64,000 nucleotides of DNA. Origin: Flammula alnicola. Its lineage: Eukaryota > Basidiomycota > Agaricomycetes > Agaricales > Strophariaceae. Position 1 is the first letter of the stretch. Every line of letters begins with the position of its first letter. The translations under genes were made by a program, and so were the position numbers. Location of the stretch: NCBI GenBank assembly GCA_015499995.1, contig JADNRV010000202.1:24289-88288 (forward strand), in the 5' to 3' direction. The notes beneath the pieces were generated by a model. The model did no database searches and was not told the origin of the DNA. It worked only from the letters and a program-made list of their open reading frames with translations. Shown in pieces: positions 10,932 through 22,810 of the stretch.

Positions 10932-13040
10932 TCAGGCACCTCGACTCGTCAATCTCGACTGCAAGGCAATACCAACCTTCTTATTAACATGACTAACGAA
11001 GCTCTCAAACAGAGCCCGATCTTTTCCGAATATCCACTGAAACTCGACTGCGCAGATTCCCGTAGTGGCAGCGGTGCCGGCACCGGGCGCAATATCAATC
11101 TGGTTCGACATGATGGCCACCCGAGCACTGCAAGTGAGTGCAGGATTAGGGGAGGAAGGAAATTTTGAGGGCGCGGCTGTGGACGGAAGGCTGAGAGACG
11201 GGTCTCGCGATGCTGCGATGATACCTTCTTGAGGCTGGGGCCGATGTTGACGCTTTCGTCGGGCACTTCGTGACCAGGTATTCTGCTGGGCCTCTATGAA
11301 GAAAAGATCTGCAGAGCGTGAATTCGTTGGATCCCGTGCTGAATGGGAGGAGACAATGGCAGAATCGACGGGTTCGGGCGGGTGATTGACTTCAGTGGCG
11401 GAGACACCCTCGATGGATTGAAGAATCTCCGAAAGTGCGTCGCGTACCGTCTTGAAAGTAAAATCTGGGAAGGTTTGCACGAGAGTGTTTTTAGGAGGGA
11501 GGACTGGGTACAGGGTATGTGTAGGAGCGATGAAAGGTATTCGAGCTATTGACTGGATCGAAGTGTCAGTGAATTCATTCCTGTCAAACTCGAGGGTGAA
11601 AACGCACGTCTGGTAGGTGCAGATCAGTGAAGGACCACCCGATTGCCCAGCGACGCGTCTGTCCTTGGACAAATTCGGTGATGGCATAATTAGTTATCTA
11701 TTTTCAAGAGAGCAAGTCAGTGGAGGATAAGGCGCAAGGATGATAGACGACTTGCCGATCGTTGACGCAGTACTTCCACAATCGAAACAACGGAAAACAT
11801 CTTTCCCAGCATCGAGGTGTACCATCTGAGGACGCTTCAATGACCAAGACAGAAGACATACGTGAAATAACGTACTTGCATCGAGTTTGTAATCTCTCGC
11901 TTTCGTCGACCATCCGACCAACGAAACCAGCTTCACCTCCATCGGGGTAAATCATCTCGATATCGGTGCCCGTGCAAACCTACGAAACTGAGTCAACCCG
12001 AGCGTTCCCTCTAGGAGCCGAGATGCATACTGCACTAGGAGGGAGCTCTTTCGCTTGAGCAGATTCCGCGACCTCCTGGGTGCTGCCATAGAATGGGGGA
12101 TTGCACATGGAAAATTCGAAACTAAGAACATGAGTTGGCATATTCAAAGACGGAATCAAATGGGCTAACGTACAACGTCTGAACATTCTCCCCTAAAGGA
12201 AAGAATATATCGCCCTTAGCCGAAGCCTTCCGCACGTCGATGCGAGAGTCCATGCCATTTGTGGATACATTTGCTCGGGCGGATTGAAAAGACTCGTCGT
12301 CCAGTTCTACGACAATTCCATCAGGATTTTTATCCAGTATAATGAGAAGATTCGTACGATACCTGTCGCGACGAATTGCCAGTCCTGTTCCAGCTTACAC
12401 GCGAGAAAAGGGTAGATCGCCGTAGCTCCGGTCCCGCTGCAGAGAAAGTCTTTTAGGGTGGGCAAGAACTGACACATAGGAATAAACGTACATATCTATG
12501 CCACGTATACTCCGCGGACGACGCTCCAACACTTCACGATGGGCATGGACGATGTCTTGGATCCACAAGACGTAGTTCATTCTACAAATGATATCGGCGG
12601 AGGTTCGAGGAGGTCACACAGAGGCTGAAAGATACCTGTTGGGCACCTATCATCAATTTAGAGCCTATAAGGACCAGGAATCGCAGTGTGAGCTCACGGG
12701 AGGGCATAGTCGGTTTGACGGGATATGGAGTTTGACGCCGAAGTCGCGAAACATTATGGCTTCGGTCAGCCGTCTATCCTAAATTCCAACAATATGACGC
12801 GTTCAGACACATCCGTGGACAAGGGTTTTGGAAAAATAGAGCAGACCTCTGACCCTCGGCATCCGTGAAGTCGATGGTCTTTCGGTGGGACCTAGGATCA
12901 AAAATTAAGCTATGCGCGGCCGAAAGGTGAGCACTAAGTGGAACAATCGATGAGGGTTCTTACTATTGTTGTAGAGCCTCATACGCATCCGCAAGAGAGA
13001 TAAAGTCTGGAGGCTCGCGATATGGGTTGCGTGGATGCAT
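10932..13040 (-). CDS. METTL16-type U6 snRNA/mRNA N6-adenosine methyltransferase
   Basis: Twelve exons join in frame to 499 aa: 13040-12964, 12909-12847, 12773-12698, 12646-12636, 12581-12492, 12436-12363, 12306-12174, 12121-12031, 11979-11876, 11825-11756, 11697-11608 and 11552-10932. The start is [13 protein letters not shown], a METTL16 family opening. Conserved blocks follow: [10 protein letters not shown], the SAM-binding GTGATAIYP, the catalytic [47 protein letters not shown], and a C-terminal [10 protein letters not shown] module after a variable linker. The family methylates adenosine in U6 snRNA and some mRNAs, in the nucleus and cytoplasm. Exon 4 is only 11 nt. The intron after exon 10 starts GCAAGT (a GC-AG intron); a GT alternative four bases downstream runs into a stop. 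Confidence 0.88.
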
Positions 13041-13299
13041 GACAGGGCAAGACGCGAAACTATTGCAGAATATTGTAAGCGATGTTTGGCAGAGATGGCC
13101 AAAACAAATAAACAAGGATCGGACCCAAGAGCCAGACCGAGAGTCTGGCATTGCTCCTCCAACTCGACTGAGCTGCTCAGCATCCACAAATCGAACTACC
13201 ATCTAACTATAACGTTCTGCGACACCAAATTTAACTCTTTAATGTCAGAAAGGCAGAACTTAATCAACACAGAGTCACCACAAATGCTTGTTGTATTCT

Positions 13300-15720
13300 G
13301 GCCACCTGTTCACCTTCATCTGCCTATCACGTTTCTTGACAGTTCTCGAGGCTTCTCTCACTCAGTTCCATCTACAAAATAGAACAATGGTTCCAAGAAT
13401 ATTCAGAGGTTACGGTCCAGATGACCCCTACTCCTAGTGTAGGATTATTCTCTTCCTGGGCTTTTGGCTTCGACAAAGATCGGCGTTGGAGTTGGTCCTC
13501 GTGCAGGCCTGTCATGGCTCTATGACCATAGGATTTTCTGGTTTGAAGTAGAGTCAATGCTTCTAATCATCCTCAGGTTGATATCGCCGACTTCTGATAA
13601 CATGTCGAAACTTACTACTGTGGCCAAAGTTAGTCATGGCTATGTGTCTAGTGTATTATCGATCTCATCCGAATCGGTTCTGGCGCAATGGACCGTATAA
13701 ACAGCGGTGTCCCAAAGAGGTGCTTGTTCGCTGAAGGCAGAAGTTTCTTTCTGCCCTTGACGAGAAGCATTCGTCCGTGGGCGTTACCCTTTCTTTGCGC
13801 CCTGTCTGTCAGCACCGATGCGCTGTGCTTATTCGCTAGAGCGGGAGAAGATGCAGCAAGATGACTCCGCAGCACGATAACAACCTGACATATGTCATTC
13901 CGGGATAGTCAATCCTCATTTGTGCAGGGAATAAACTGACAACCCTGTGACCTTTGTCTGGAGGCCTGCAGCGCGTCGCTGATAAAACGATTCCCGTTAG
14001 CTTCTTACGACTCTAAAACGACAAAACGGTCTTTGAGGACCCTCAACTATTTTCATTGCCAAAGGGATTCAATTCAGCCTCGCTCAGGTAGCCTTCGCGA
14101 TAACGATGATCACGTACATTAACCCAGATCAGTTCGTGGTCGAATCGAATGGAAACCTGGGCGCAGTGGAAATTACCACATTTCTCAGTCTTATCCTATA
14201 TGGCGTGTCACTGTCTCAGGGATACACATATTTTCGGCGAAGTGCCTCAGATGATAGACTGGCACTGAAATTACTAGTACGTTGCCTATCATCATTTGCC
14301 TTCGAGTATTCTAACGAGATAGTCTAGGTTTCCGTCCTTCTGTATGCAGATCACCAGCGTATATTTGTGCCGTTTGCCTGATCGCTCTTTACCAGGCTTT
14401 TAGAAACGTTCCATTCGTTTACAGCGGCGACGGCAATTTACTACGACACAATAACAAGATGGAAAACTGCAGAAGCCAATTCATATCCGATAGCGATCAA
14501 CATCTTGATTGAAACTCTCATTACTCTCTTGGTCCAGGTACTTATTATTTCCTTTCATACTTCCATTTCGATGCATGACGTCTTATGCAAATACCTCAGT
14601 GTTTCTTCTCTTTTCGTATCTACAGACTTTCCGGGCGACTCTCTATCTGTGCCGTATGCTGTTCTTTGGCGCTTTTACGATTCATCGGTGGCATTGCTAC
14701 ATGTGTGGAGGATTTTCTGGACGTTCCCAACAAACCGTTCAATGGAATTGTTTACGTGATTCGCTTCAGGTGGCTAATAACATCTACGTTCGCTATCGGT
14801 GGGGCTACCGACATTTTGATAGCTATCTTCATGTCATACTATTTGCGCAAACTTACGTCTCCTTGGAACCTGAAATCGTAGGTCCAATTGACCATCGGAA
14901 TCTGAAGAAGTACTAATATTTCCTGCAGAACTACAGATATTCTCAATCGTTTGATTCGCTGGTCATTGCGTCAGTATATTTCTTGAGATCCCTTCTACCT
15001 CGCTCATCTCTATTCATATATAGAGACGGGGATGATAACAAGGTAAGTCGGTTTTCAGGTTACCTTCCCGCCTTCTGAAGATAATCGCATTACAGCATGA
15101 CATCGGTGGCAGTCATAATTTGCTTACGTCCTTTGATATGTCTCCGAAGCATTACTTGTCCTCATCCGTTGTAGTTTCAAACGATGTCAAATAGTATTTA
15201 ATTTCCCGTGGAAATCATGTCTTCATTCTTACCTCGACTTAACAGTGGTTTGGTTCAGTCTCTACATAATTCTGGCCAAGGGTGAGCAGCATCCCGCATT
15301 TACATATTGCCAACACTTTTCACCCATAAAAATCTCAGTCTATTCGAATTCTCTTCTTGTCTCGTGAGTTATCATGGTCCCTATATCCCAAATCACCATA
15401 GAATCTCTTTTCTTTAGGCTCAACGCACGTCCCCGGGAGTCCAGCCCGATTAATACGGAGAAACCTGTAGCCACAGCCCTTCGATTTGAAAGATTTCAAG
15501 GCCCACACTCCGTTCGTTTTCCGTCTGTAGTCATTATGCGTATTAAGTCTTACATGAATCTCTCTAGGTCTCATTTCAGCCCACCAACGCGGGCGATACA
15601 TTTGATAAGACCCTTGCTCTCCTGCCAAAGGTATGGTCGTCGATTAATTCAGAGAGTTCCTTTCAGTAGCCAATTTCACTTGTTTCCGCAGGTCGAGGAC
15701 GTATAACACGATGAGTTATG
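13300..15720 (+). repeat. Segmental tandem duplication, copy 1 (DUF6534 locus)
   Basis: The sequence from about 13300 matches, with indels, the sequence from about 16615. Shared blocks include CACGTTTCTTGACAGTTCT-like sequence (13327 and 16636), CCGACTTCTGATA (13587 and 16860), the CCGCAGCA/ACAACCTGACAT block (13866 and 17873) and the coding exons. The duplication includes about 800 bp of upstream sequence, so the promoter was copied too. Confidence 0.7.
14106..15709 (+). CDS. DUF6534-type multi-pass membrane protein
   Basis: Exons 14106-14276, 14328-14341, 14396-14537, 14600-14877, 14929-14969, 15024-15042 and one from 15096 join in frame; later blocks near 15240-15300 and from about 15419 follow. 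The product has hydrophobic helices (VEITTFLSLILYGVSLSQ, then FRIYRLSG, IGGIATCVEDF, RWLITSTFAIGGATDILIA, YYLRKL, DILNRLIRW, TGMIT) in the order of basidiomycete DUF6534 proteins, about seven TM segments with a polar C-tail. Function unknown. Exons 2 (14 nt) and 6 (19 nt) are micro-exons. Near 15185 the frame meets TAA where the duplicate has TTC, so the last third may be damaged or mis-spliced here. End coordinate approximate. Confidence 0.6.
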
Positions 15721-16614
15721 TCAGTTATCAACGAGTATTATACTGTACGTAAAACCTCGACACTAAACCCAACCTGATTTTCAGCGACAATGTAGACTCC
15801 GCTGTGGCTCGCTGCGGGTAAGATATCTGGACATCGGGACATTTTAATCTTCTAGAAGCGTACTTTGGCGCCTCAAAGTCCCAGCTTGTTGCAAAATGGT
15901 GGATATAAAAGTGGTGTTAGGACACTCTTCGAGCAACCTGCCTGGTTATCGTTGGTAGACAAGAATTTTCGTTTTGTATTCCTACTTCTGTTACAGGGGC
16001 ATGGTGTGCAATGAAATGTTCAACTTTTAATCCAAGCTATCATCGAGGTGAATTTCAGTTCCGAGTCATCATACCGAATCTCCTGACGTGGGCGGAGCAG
16101 ATCAACTGTCAGGGTAGTAAGGTTATTCATTTAAACCAGGATAAATCGCACACGAATGTTGCACGACTGAAGAACAGTGGCGGGAAGCGGATCCGTGCGA
16201 CAGTGATTCCAGCGTGGTTTTGAGCCACATTTGGGGAAGACGTTTGAAACGAACAAGACGTGTGCGTGAACGTTTGAACGTTTGAACTTGGTAGTCGGAG
16301 TCCGCCGGTTTGCTTCTAAACATTGAACTCGCCCAGCTTGCCTCTCCTCGAGCCCTCGACAGCGTGTTGCGCAAACGTTCAATGACACAGGTAGTTGAAC
16401 AACTTGGTTGAGAGCACTTGAATTTTAATCCTCAAAAATTCTTCATTGCGTACATTATTCTGAATGCTGTTGACGACATGGACAGCGCAAACCTCGCTCA
16501 GCCTCGCTCTCCAAACAGTTTGGGGCACGTTGAAGCCGCGCTTGTGAGTCTAAAACTGTTCAACGCATCACATAATCACCCCATAATCCCCCGAAATTTC
16601 GTTGTTTCTAGCTA
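15721..16614. other. Spacer between duplicated DUF6534 copies
   Basis: No gene was recognised. Short repeats of the type GAACGTTTGAACGTTTGAAC lie near 16268-16290. Confidence 0.4.
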
Positions 16615-17070
16615 ATGATCTTCATCTTCCTATCACATTTCTTGACAGTTCTTGAAGCTTCTCTACTCAGCCCCGTTCCACTCTAAGTATGTTCAGAGGA
16701 TACATATGCTCTAGGAAGCTCTTCTTCTTCTTGCTAATGGGAGAGCCTGACCCCTTTCCTTTGATGTCGCGCTGTGCTTGAGGTAATGCTGATGGTGACT
16801 ACCGTCGACGTGTCGATGGAAAGTAGAGCAAGTAATTGTCAATCCTCAGGCCGATATCACCGACTTCTGATAGGGACTCGAAACGTACCGGCACATATGC
16901 TGGTGAGTCATGTATATCTGTTTATCATTGCTCTTGTCAATCCTCGCAGGAGAAGTGCCATCTAAATGAGCACTGCATTGCGGTGCATTGAAGAGGTGCT
17001 ACTCATTCCAGATTGTCTTTCTTCCCACGACGGCAAGTACGCGTAACTGGGCGCTGACGCTTCTTTGGGC

Positions 17071-17796
17071 CAGTGTTGTGCCAGTTCCAGAACAGTTCTC
17101 ACAGTTAGGAACAGTTCTGTTTCGGTTAGGAACGGTTATGGATTGATAGGAACTGTAACCGAGCCTTGCCAAATATAGATATTGAGTGTCGGCCAGATCA
17201 ATGAGAACGTCGAAAAGCCTCAATCTGCGCGATTACATGAAATGAGAAGGAGATTTGATATTGAAAACATAATACGTGTTAGCCAAGTAGTATATCTTGC
17301 ATAGTATCATCAAGTCCGGCATCTGGATCTTCGTCACCTCAGGCTTCAAAGCTTCAACATCCATCTCCAGTAAATCATACAATTCCAGCCTGAGTTCCAC
17401 TTCAAATGTGAGTGCGGCAAGGCGAGCATAGTGAGAAGACCAGGAATCAAACGTAAAATCGGATATTCCTATCCTTGTCCAATTCTCAGAGATGAAAACC
17501 GGTTCACTGTCTTCATTATCCTCGTGGACAAGTTGGGTGTGTTGTGCTGGAAATTAATTGCGTGACTCGGATGTTAGAGGTGCGACATCAGCCCGAGTGT
17601 ATTTCAGTAAAATTGAAGGCGGCGGTGGGAGGGCGCGCTTCACTGATGTCGAGCGCGCGACTTTCTCACAATGTCAAGTGCCTTACATGACCCTCACTGC
17701 TTGCCGTGGGACAGTTATTTGATGGATAACTGTTACGAACTGTAACCGTAGCCGTAACTGTAACCAGTAACTCTAGTCACTAACCGCACAACACTG
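17071..17796. mobile_element. hAT-like MITE
   Basis: It starts with CAGTGTTGTGC (17071-17081) and ends with the exact inverse GCACAACACTG (17786-17796), a terminal form typical of hAT elements. Both subterminal regions carry repeated variants of GGAACTGTAACCG. The flanks share TTTGGGC, but on the right it begins four bases beyond the TIR, so the target duplication is not clean. No transposase frame is inside (about 726 bp), so it is non-autonomous. It lies inside the duplicated DUF6534 block and is absent from copy 1, so it inserted after the duplication. Confidence 0.55.
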
Positions 17797-17914
17797 CAAG
17801 TTTGGGCCATCTCTGTTGTTTCTGATGTACAGTCGTCGCTTATTAATGTAAAAATTGCTTGACGATGGCGCCGCAGCATGGTGACAACCTGACATGTGTC
17901 ATTCTATATTCAAT

Positions 17915-19050
17915 CGGCGTAGTGGAGATAGCCCTGTTTCTCAGTTTTATACTCTATGATGTGTCACTGTTGCAGGAATACACATATTTTGGATGAAGTG
18001 CGTCGGAAGATAGACTTAGTTGAAGTTACTGGTGCGCGTTTTCTATCAGATGCGCAGCGTTTGGCGGTACTCTAATGAGACATACCAGGTTTCCATTCTT
18101 TTGTATGTAGCTCCCTAGCGGGTATTGTACCGATTGCCTGATTATTCTTTACCAGAATTTTAGTGACATTCCATTCATTTACTACGGCGATGGCTGTTTA
18201 CTGCGACATAGCCACCAGATGGAAAACCGCTGAAGTCAACACATATCCGATAGCAATGCACATATTGATAGACTCTCGTTGCTCCCTTGGTTCAGATACT
18301 TGATATTCCGGCTTCGCTTTTTCTCACGACGTATAATAGCTTATGAAAACGCCCCAGTTTTTCTTCTCTTTTCGCAACTACGACATTGTATGCTGTTCTT
18401 TGTCACTCTTATGTTTCAGTAGTGGTATGGCTACGTGCATGGAGGATTTTCTAGACTTTCCTAATAGGCATACAAACGGCATTGCTTACGTGGTTTGCCT
18501 TCGCTGGCTGATAACGTCGACTTTCGCGGTCGGTGGTGGCGTCGACGTTTGATACTGTAGCTATTATCTGCGCAAGCTTGGTTCGCCTAGGCCTGAAGTC
18601 GTAGGTGAATTTCTATTTCTGCCAATCTCCTGAAGTATTGACAGCCCTGTAGAACAACGAAAATCGTCTCGTTCACTGATCGCTTCGTCAGTGGACTGCT
18701 TATTGTTATTACAATTCCGTAACAATAGTATGAAGTCGGTGACCTTCCTTCGCAAGGGTCACCTGAGCTTATAGCGCTTACTTTTCAAATGATGCCCAAC
18801 AGTACATTCATTTTCGGTCTATACCATGTCTCTTGCTTACATCGACTTAATAGTGTTTGCCAGTGGTCCAGTCTCTATATCATTTCGGTCAAAGGTAACA
18901 CTGCCTTCATTTTCTATATTGCTCGGTCCTTACGCACGATGTACTCAGCCTATTCCAACTCCCTTCTTGTCTCGTGAATGCTCGTTGACCTCTATCTTCC
19001 CATTAAATAATCATGAAAGAACCCTTTTCTGTTCAGACTGAAGGCGCGTC
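17915..19050 (+). pseudogene. DUF6534 gene, dead second copy
   Basis: The exons of the first copy can be followed here: VVEIALFLSFILYDVSL (from about 17917), TFHSFTTAMAVY (from about 18163), FFFSFRNY and GMATCMEDF (from about 18355), RWLITSTFAVGGGVDV (to about 18550), and a C-terminal block near 18790-18975. Lesions seen by comparison: TGA replacing CGA after TYF near 17995, a two-base loss near 18272, loss of a GT donor near 18297 (CAGAT for CAGGT), a deletion of about 24 bases after FRNY, and loss of the TTDIL codons near 18660. It is non-functional. Confidence 0.75.
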
Positions 19051-19613
19051 ACAGGAAATCCGGAGGATACAGTACGGAGAAACCTATCATAGACTACAGC
19101 GCCAATGACCACAGCGCCAATGACCACAGCTCTGCGATTTAGATCATTCCACGGACCGATCTCGGTTTGTCATTCGCCTCCGTTCACATGAACGTTTGGC
19201 TTGGCGTGAATCTCGTTAAAAGATTTCTTTTCAGCTCACATATCCTGACGATATAATCGAGAAGGCTTTTCTCGTGAAGCCACAGATATGGATTTCCTCT
19301 CAGTCAATGCGTTCGCACGATAGCTATGTAATTTCCTTTTTTTCCTTTTTTTTTTTTGGCAGTTTGGAGTATGAAGCCATAGCGTAGGAATTGTAGATTG
19401 CCAATGAGCGTTATATGTCCAAATATGAAGCATACATAATCCTACGCTGACACCTTACTCAGGTACAACGTAGATGCTTCTGTCGCTCGCTACAACTTGA
19501 ATCGCGATTTCTTGACATTGGAACAATTTAGGACATTTAATCCTCTATACATATGAATACCGGGCTATCCCAGTCGCTCATTCATCCAAAATGCGTCTAG
19601 ATGTAGCGTAGTC

Positions 19614-20000
19614 AGCTGTCATACAGAATTTGGTCATCCAAAGACATGGATTTGGTCTGTATTGCTGCTCCCGTCGTTTTACAGGGATATGATACATTGT
19701 CGGCTTGAGGGCCAATCTCAATGCGGCAGCGCACTAATGAAATGGATGAGGATGATAATATATTTGTGCCAGTAAGTAGATACCGGAATATATCGTTTAT
19801 GGGAAAATAGCACTGAATTTCGGGATGCTCGCTGCTCGAGACGATGATTGGCTCTCCGCGCGTTGCACGGTGTTTAAGCATGAGCAAGGGTATTTACACT
19901 TTGCACCTGGTGGCGTTGGAAATCGAAGTGAGATACCCATCGATCGATCGATCGACTCAGAAAATGTCTTGTTCCAATGGGCGCTTAATGCAAAAACCAA
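19614..20000 (-). pseudogene. Unidentified minus-strand coding relic
   Basis: Reading down from 20000, one frame gives GISLRFPTPPGAKCKYPCSC then LNTVQR, and the next frame continues GEPIIVSSSEHPEIQCY, FRYLLTGTN, IEIGPQADNVSYPC and SMSLDDQILYDS before a stop. The two frames meet near 19860 without intron signals, so a frameshift is likely. The continuity of protein-like sequence supports a former gene, but I cannot name a family. Confidence 0.3.
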
Positions 20001-20961
20001 TCTCTAAAGGAGTGGCTTGGAAGGGAATCCTCATTCCGTCAGGATGGATAAACCTATTTTACGAACCGGAGCGTACGCGACGCGCCAGGAGGCAACACCA
20101 GCCGAATAGAAACTCGAAAGGACGCAGCAGGGAAGATCGTTTCATAAGTGTTGTGCGATGGTTTAAACGTTTACCCATAGGTCAATAATCCATGCTATCT
20201 AGCCAGAGGTTTCTTCATCAGAGACTAGAAAATATCTGGAGGCATCGACAACTTGGTGCACGAGAAAGAAGGCTTTACGATAGAGAACGAAGCTGGCGTA
20301 CATAAAGGGAAGATGCGATGAAGGTCGTTCAACGACATTTCCAGAATGGATAGAAGGAGAAAGCAAAGCTCCATTCTCTTGATCGAACGAAAGTGGTGGA
20401 ATGAATGAATAGAGGCGTCATTGGGCTCGATCGTGGTTCTCGCACGAAGGGACTCAACAGTACGATGGTCGGTTATATAGGTACCAATCGCAGAGCCCTT
20501 GAGTTGAGGAGGGCATCACAAAAACGTTCACAATTTTATCCACGGAGTGCGTCCGACGTCTGATTCTCCTGCTGGCGACTGAAATGCGCTTGTCCATAGA
20601 GATGAAATTGATGCCCGATTCAGGAATTAGTGCTGCCACGGATGGATAACTGAATCAGTTAATATAAAGTTGGGATAATGCGAAACCCACCCAGATTCAT
20701 TGCGTACTAGGTTGAGGGGAGGATGTTCATTGAGGTTTTCCATGCTCGCAACGCAATCGGGATGATAGACATTATGCACACAAGACATGCAGAGGGGATG
20801 CAAGACGACAGACTAAGGTCACATATAGAGGCCTGCTAAGAACAGAGAGGTGGTATTGTCTAAACTGTGCAGAAAGCTCTGTGAGTATCTCCGTGTAAGG
20901 AATGATATCACCTGAACCACACCTATGCTACAGGAGGTCGATTTTCTAGAGGTTCAGAGTA
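20001..20961. other. Intergenic, no supported gene
   Basis: Short unsupported frames only. A (CGAT)n run of about 16 bp ends just upstream, near 19954. Confidence 0.4.
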
Positions 20962-21323
20962 TCATTTTGTTGGTTGGGCTGGAGGCGGAGGTATAGGGTC
21001 GATGAGAGGGTTTTCTTCTCTCGCTTGTTGGAGTAGCTTGTCTAGACCCTTGTCCTTTACAGATTTCTTTGGATGCTTCAAAATGTCATTCTAGTAGAGA
21101 ATGAACATGTGATACGCACCTGGACACAAGTCTTATACTGCTCCCATATCTTGCCGCATTTCTGATTAAATTCGTCAGCTTTCTTCTTCGAGTACGCTGC
21201 CCGGGCCTCTGTAGAAGTAGATGCGGCTACCGCGGGCTCTAGGTAGCCTTCAAACCAAGAATTGAAGCAAGAGTCGTATTCTTGCTTGAGTGGGGTGCAT
21301 TCTGGGGACAAACTTTGGGACAT
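20962..21323 (-). CDS. MDM35: Mdm35/TRIAP1-like mitochondrial intermembrane-space protein
   Basis: Two exons, 21323-21120 and 21066-20962, give 102 aa. The start MSQSLSPECTPLKQEYDSC opens the twin CX9C fold: C-x9-C with EYDSCFNSWF, then CGKIWEQYKTC, followed in exon 2 by KSVKDKGLDKLLQQAREENPL and a Pro-rich tail. Mdm35 pairs with Ups1/Ups2 (PRELI family) to carry phosphatidic acid and phosphatidylserine between mitochondrial membranes. Folding depends on the two disulfides of the four cysteines. The acceptor at CCAAAG (21067) was preferred over the nearer GAAG because it gives the family sequence at the junction. Longer upstream readings to 21419 are probably untranslated. Confidence 0.88.
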
Positions 21324-22810
21324 TTGGCGATGCAACGGTGGGCAAAGATGACGACAGTTTCTGCCGACGTCGTTTGTCACTATTTGGTATTGACATGTGT
21401 GCCAACGTCTGTCAAACAACCAATTTCAGACCCCCCATCGCGAACCTTCGTCATATTACCATTTGCCATTTGCTTGCCATGGCGCCTGCAACATGGATTT
21501 GACTTCGACGAAGACGATCATTGTATGTACACATGCCGTGCATTGAAACTTGTTTTCTACTAAAAGTTACTCCATGATGCCACCCCGTCAGCACTACGTT
21601 TCTATTTGGTTTCTATTCTCATTTTTTGGAAACCCTGTATCGTGGAAACTCGAGGTCTCCACGTTGAATGGGGAGAATCCGGACCTTCCCAATTTTGCTT
21701 TATACTATACGCTCATTCAGTTCTATGCGAGTACAATATTTTCTTGATGATTCAAATCAGGGTACATCCGACAAGATGGTCGCAATGACCTCTTTCTACT
21801 CACTCAAGTGACAACGCCATTTTCAACATTGGTGAGTTTGAGATCTCTTATTTAGAACTGCGTCTCTTAGATAAGAAATCCTTTGGATTCGTTGCAGCAA
21901 ACTAGATATTTTTATGACCGATGTGGAATATATGTAGGAGAGTGTGAGTGCAAAGTCCTTAAACACCGATGTATCAGTCGTGCGTGATGGAAGATTTCAA
22001 GTTGGTGCTTTGATAGCTTACTATATTACCCTCTACGTGACATGGACAAACGGACGATATAAGACGATATACATACTTATTGGTGTGTTCAGTGAGGCTT
22101 TGATATTACGCTTATGGATTCACGAGGATGCTTTTCGCTCCATTCCCGATCAATATCCACACTGTACGTTTTTAATAGCGCTGCCTAGACAGCTTTGACA
22201 AAAGAATATAATCACCTCAAGCAGTTCAAGCTTGGTTCAAGCACCTGCGCTGCGACCTCAGCCCTTTTCCCTAACACTGCGGTTTCAGCTAGTACAGTAT
22301 GTGCCATATGCATTGTAGTACTAGGTGGATGATAGATCATCAATGCAGATCTCTGATCGTCACTATCCGCCCCAATAATAGTTCGCAATATTCCACGGCC
22401 GATCCTTTTGTCAGTTTTCAACCCAGAGATACCGAATGATCCGGAATAATTTCTTCCTGTACAAGGGGGTTACATACAGTCAACCTCGGAGCACTAAGTT
22501 GCGGTTATCCGAGGCGCATAGGAGAGCATCTGAAAGATCAGCTCAGTCCGAACCCTACAGCGTAAATTCTATGGCTGCCTGGGGTCGTTATTCCAGAAAG
22601 CCGCGATCCCGCAGTTCCGTCAAAGTTCCGTCTACTTGGAGGATTCACCAAATCAGGGGGCACGACGGATTTCTCCATATACTGACGAAATCGTCAAATC
22701 TTGATCCTGAGAGATTTGCAGGCATGACACACATTGTATCCACGATCGGAACGCACATTAATTGTCGAGAAATGTTTCTAAAAGGAGGTAAGCATATCGT
22801 GAATCTCGCT
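21324..22810. other. Gene-poor spacer
   Basis: A frame at 21944-22198 encodes a hydrophobic stretch (ALIAYYITLYVTW) that could be part of a membrane protein, but no flanking exons were found. Otherwise empty. Confidence 0.3.

Larger units (their letters stand above)
16615..19090 (+). repeat. Segmental tandem duplication, copy 2
   Basis: Second copy of the block described at 13300-15720, in the same orientation, about 3.3 kb downstream. It is diverged by substitutions and many small deletions, and interrupted by a MITE at 17071-17796. Confidence 0.7.
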
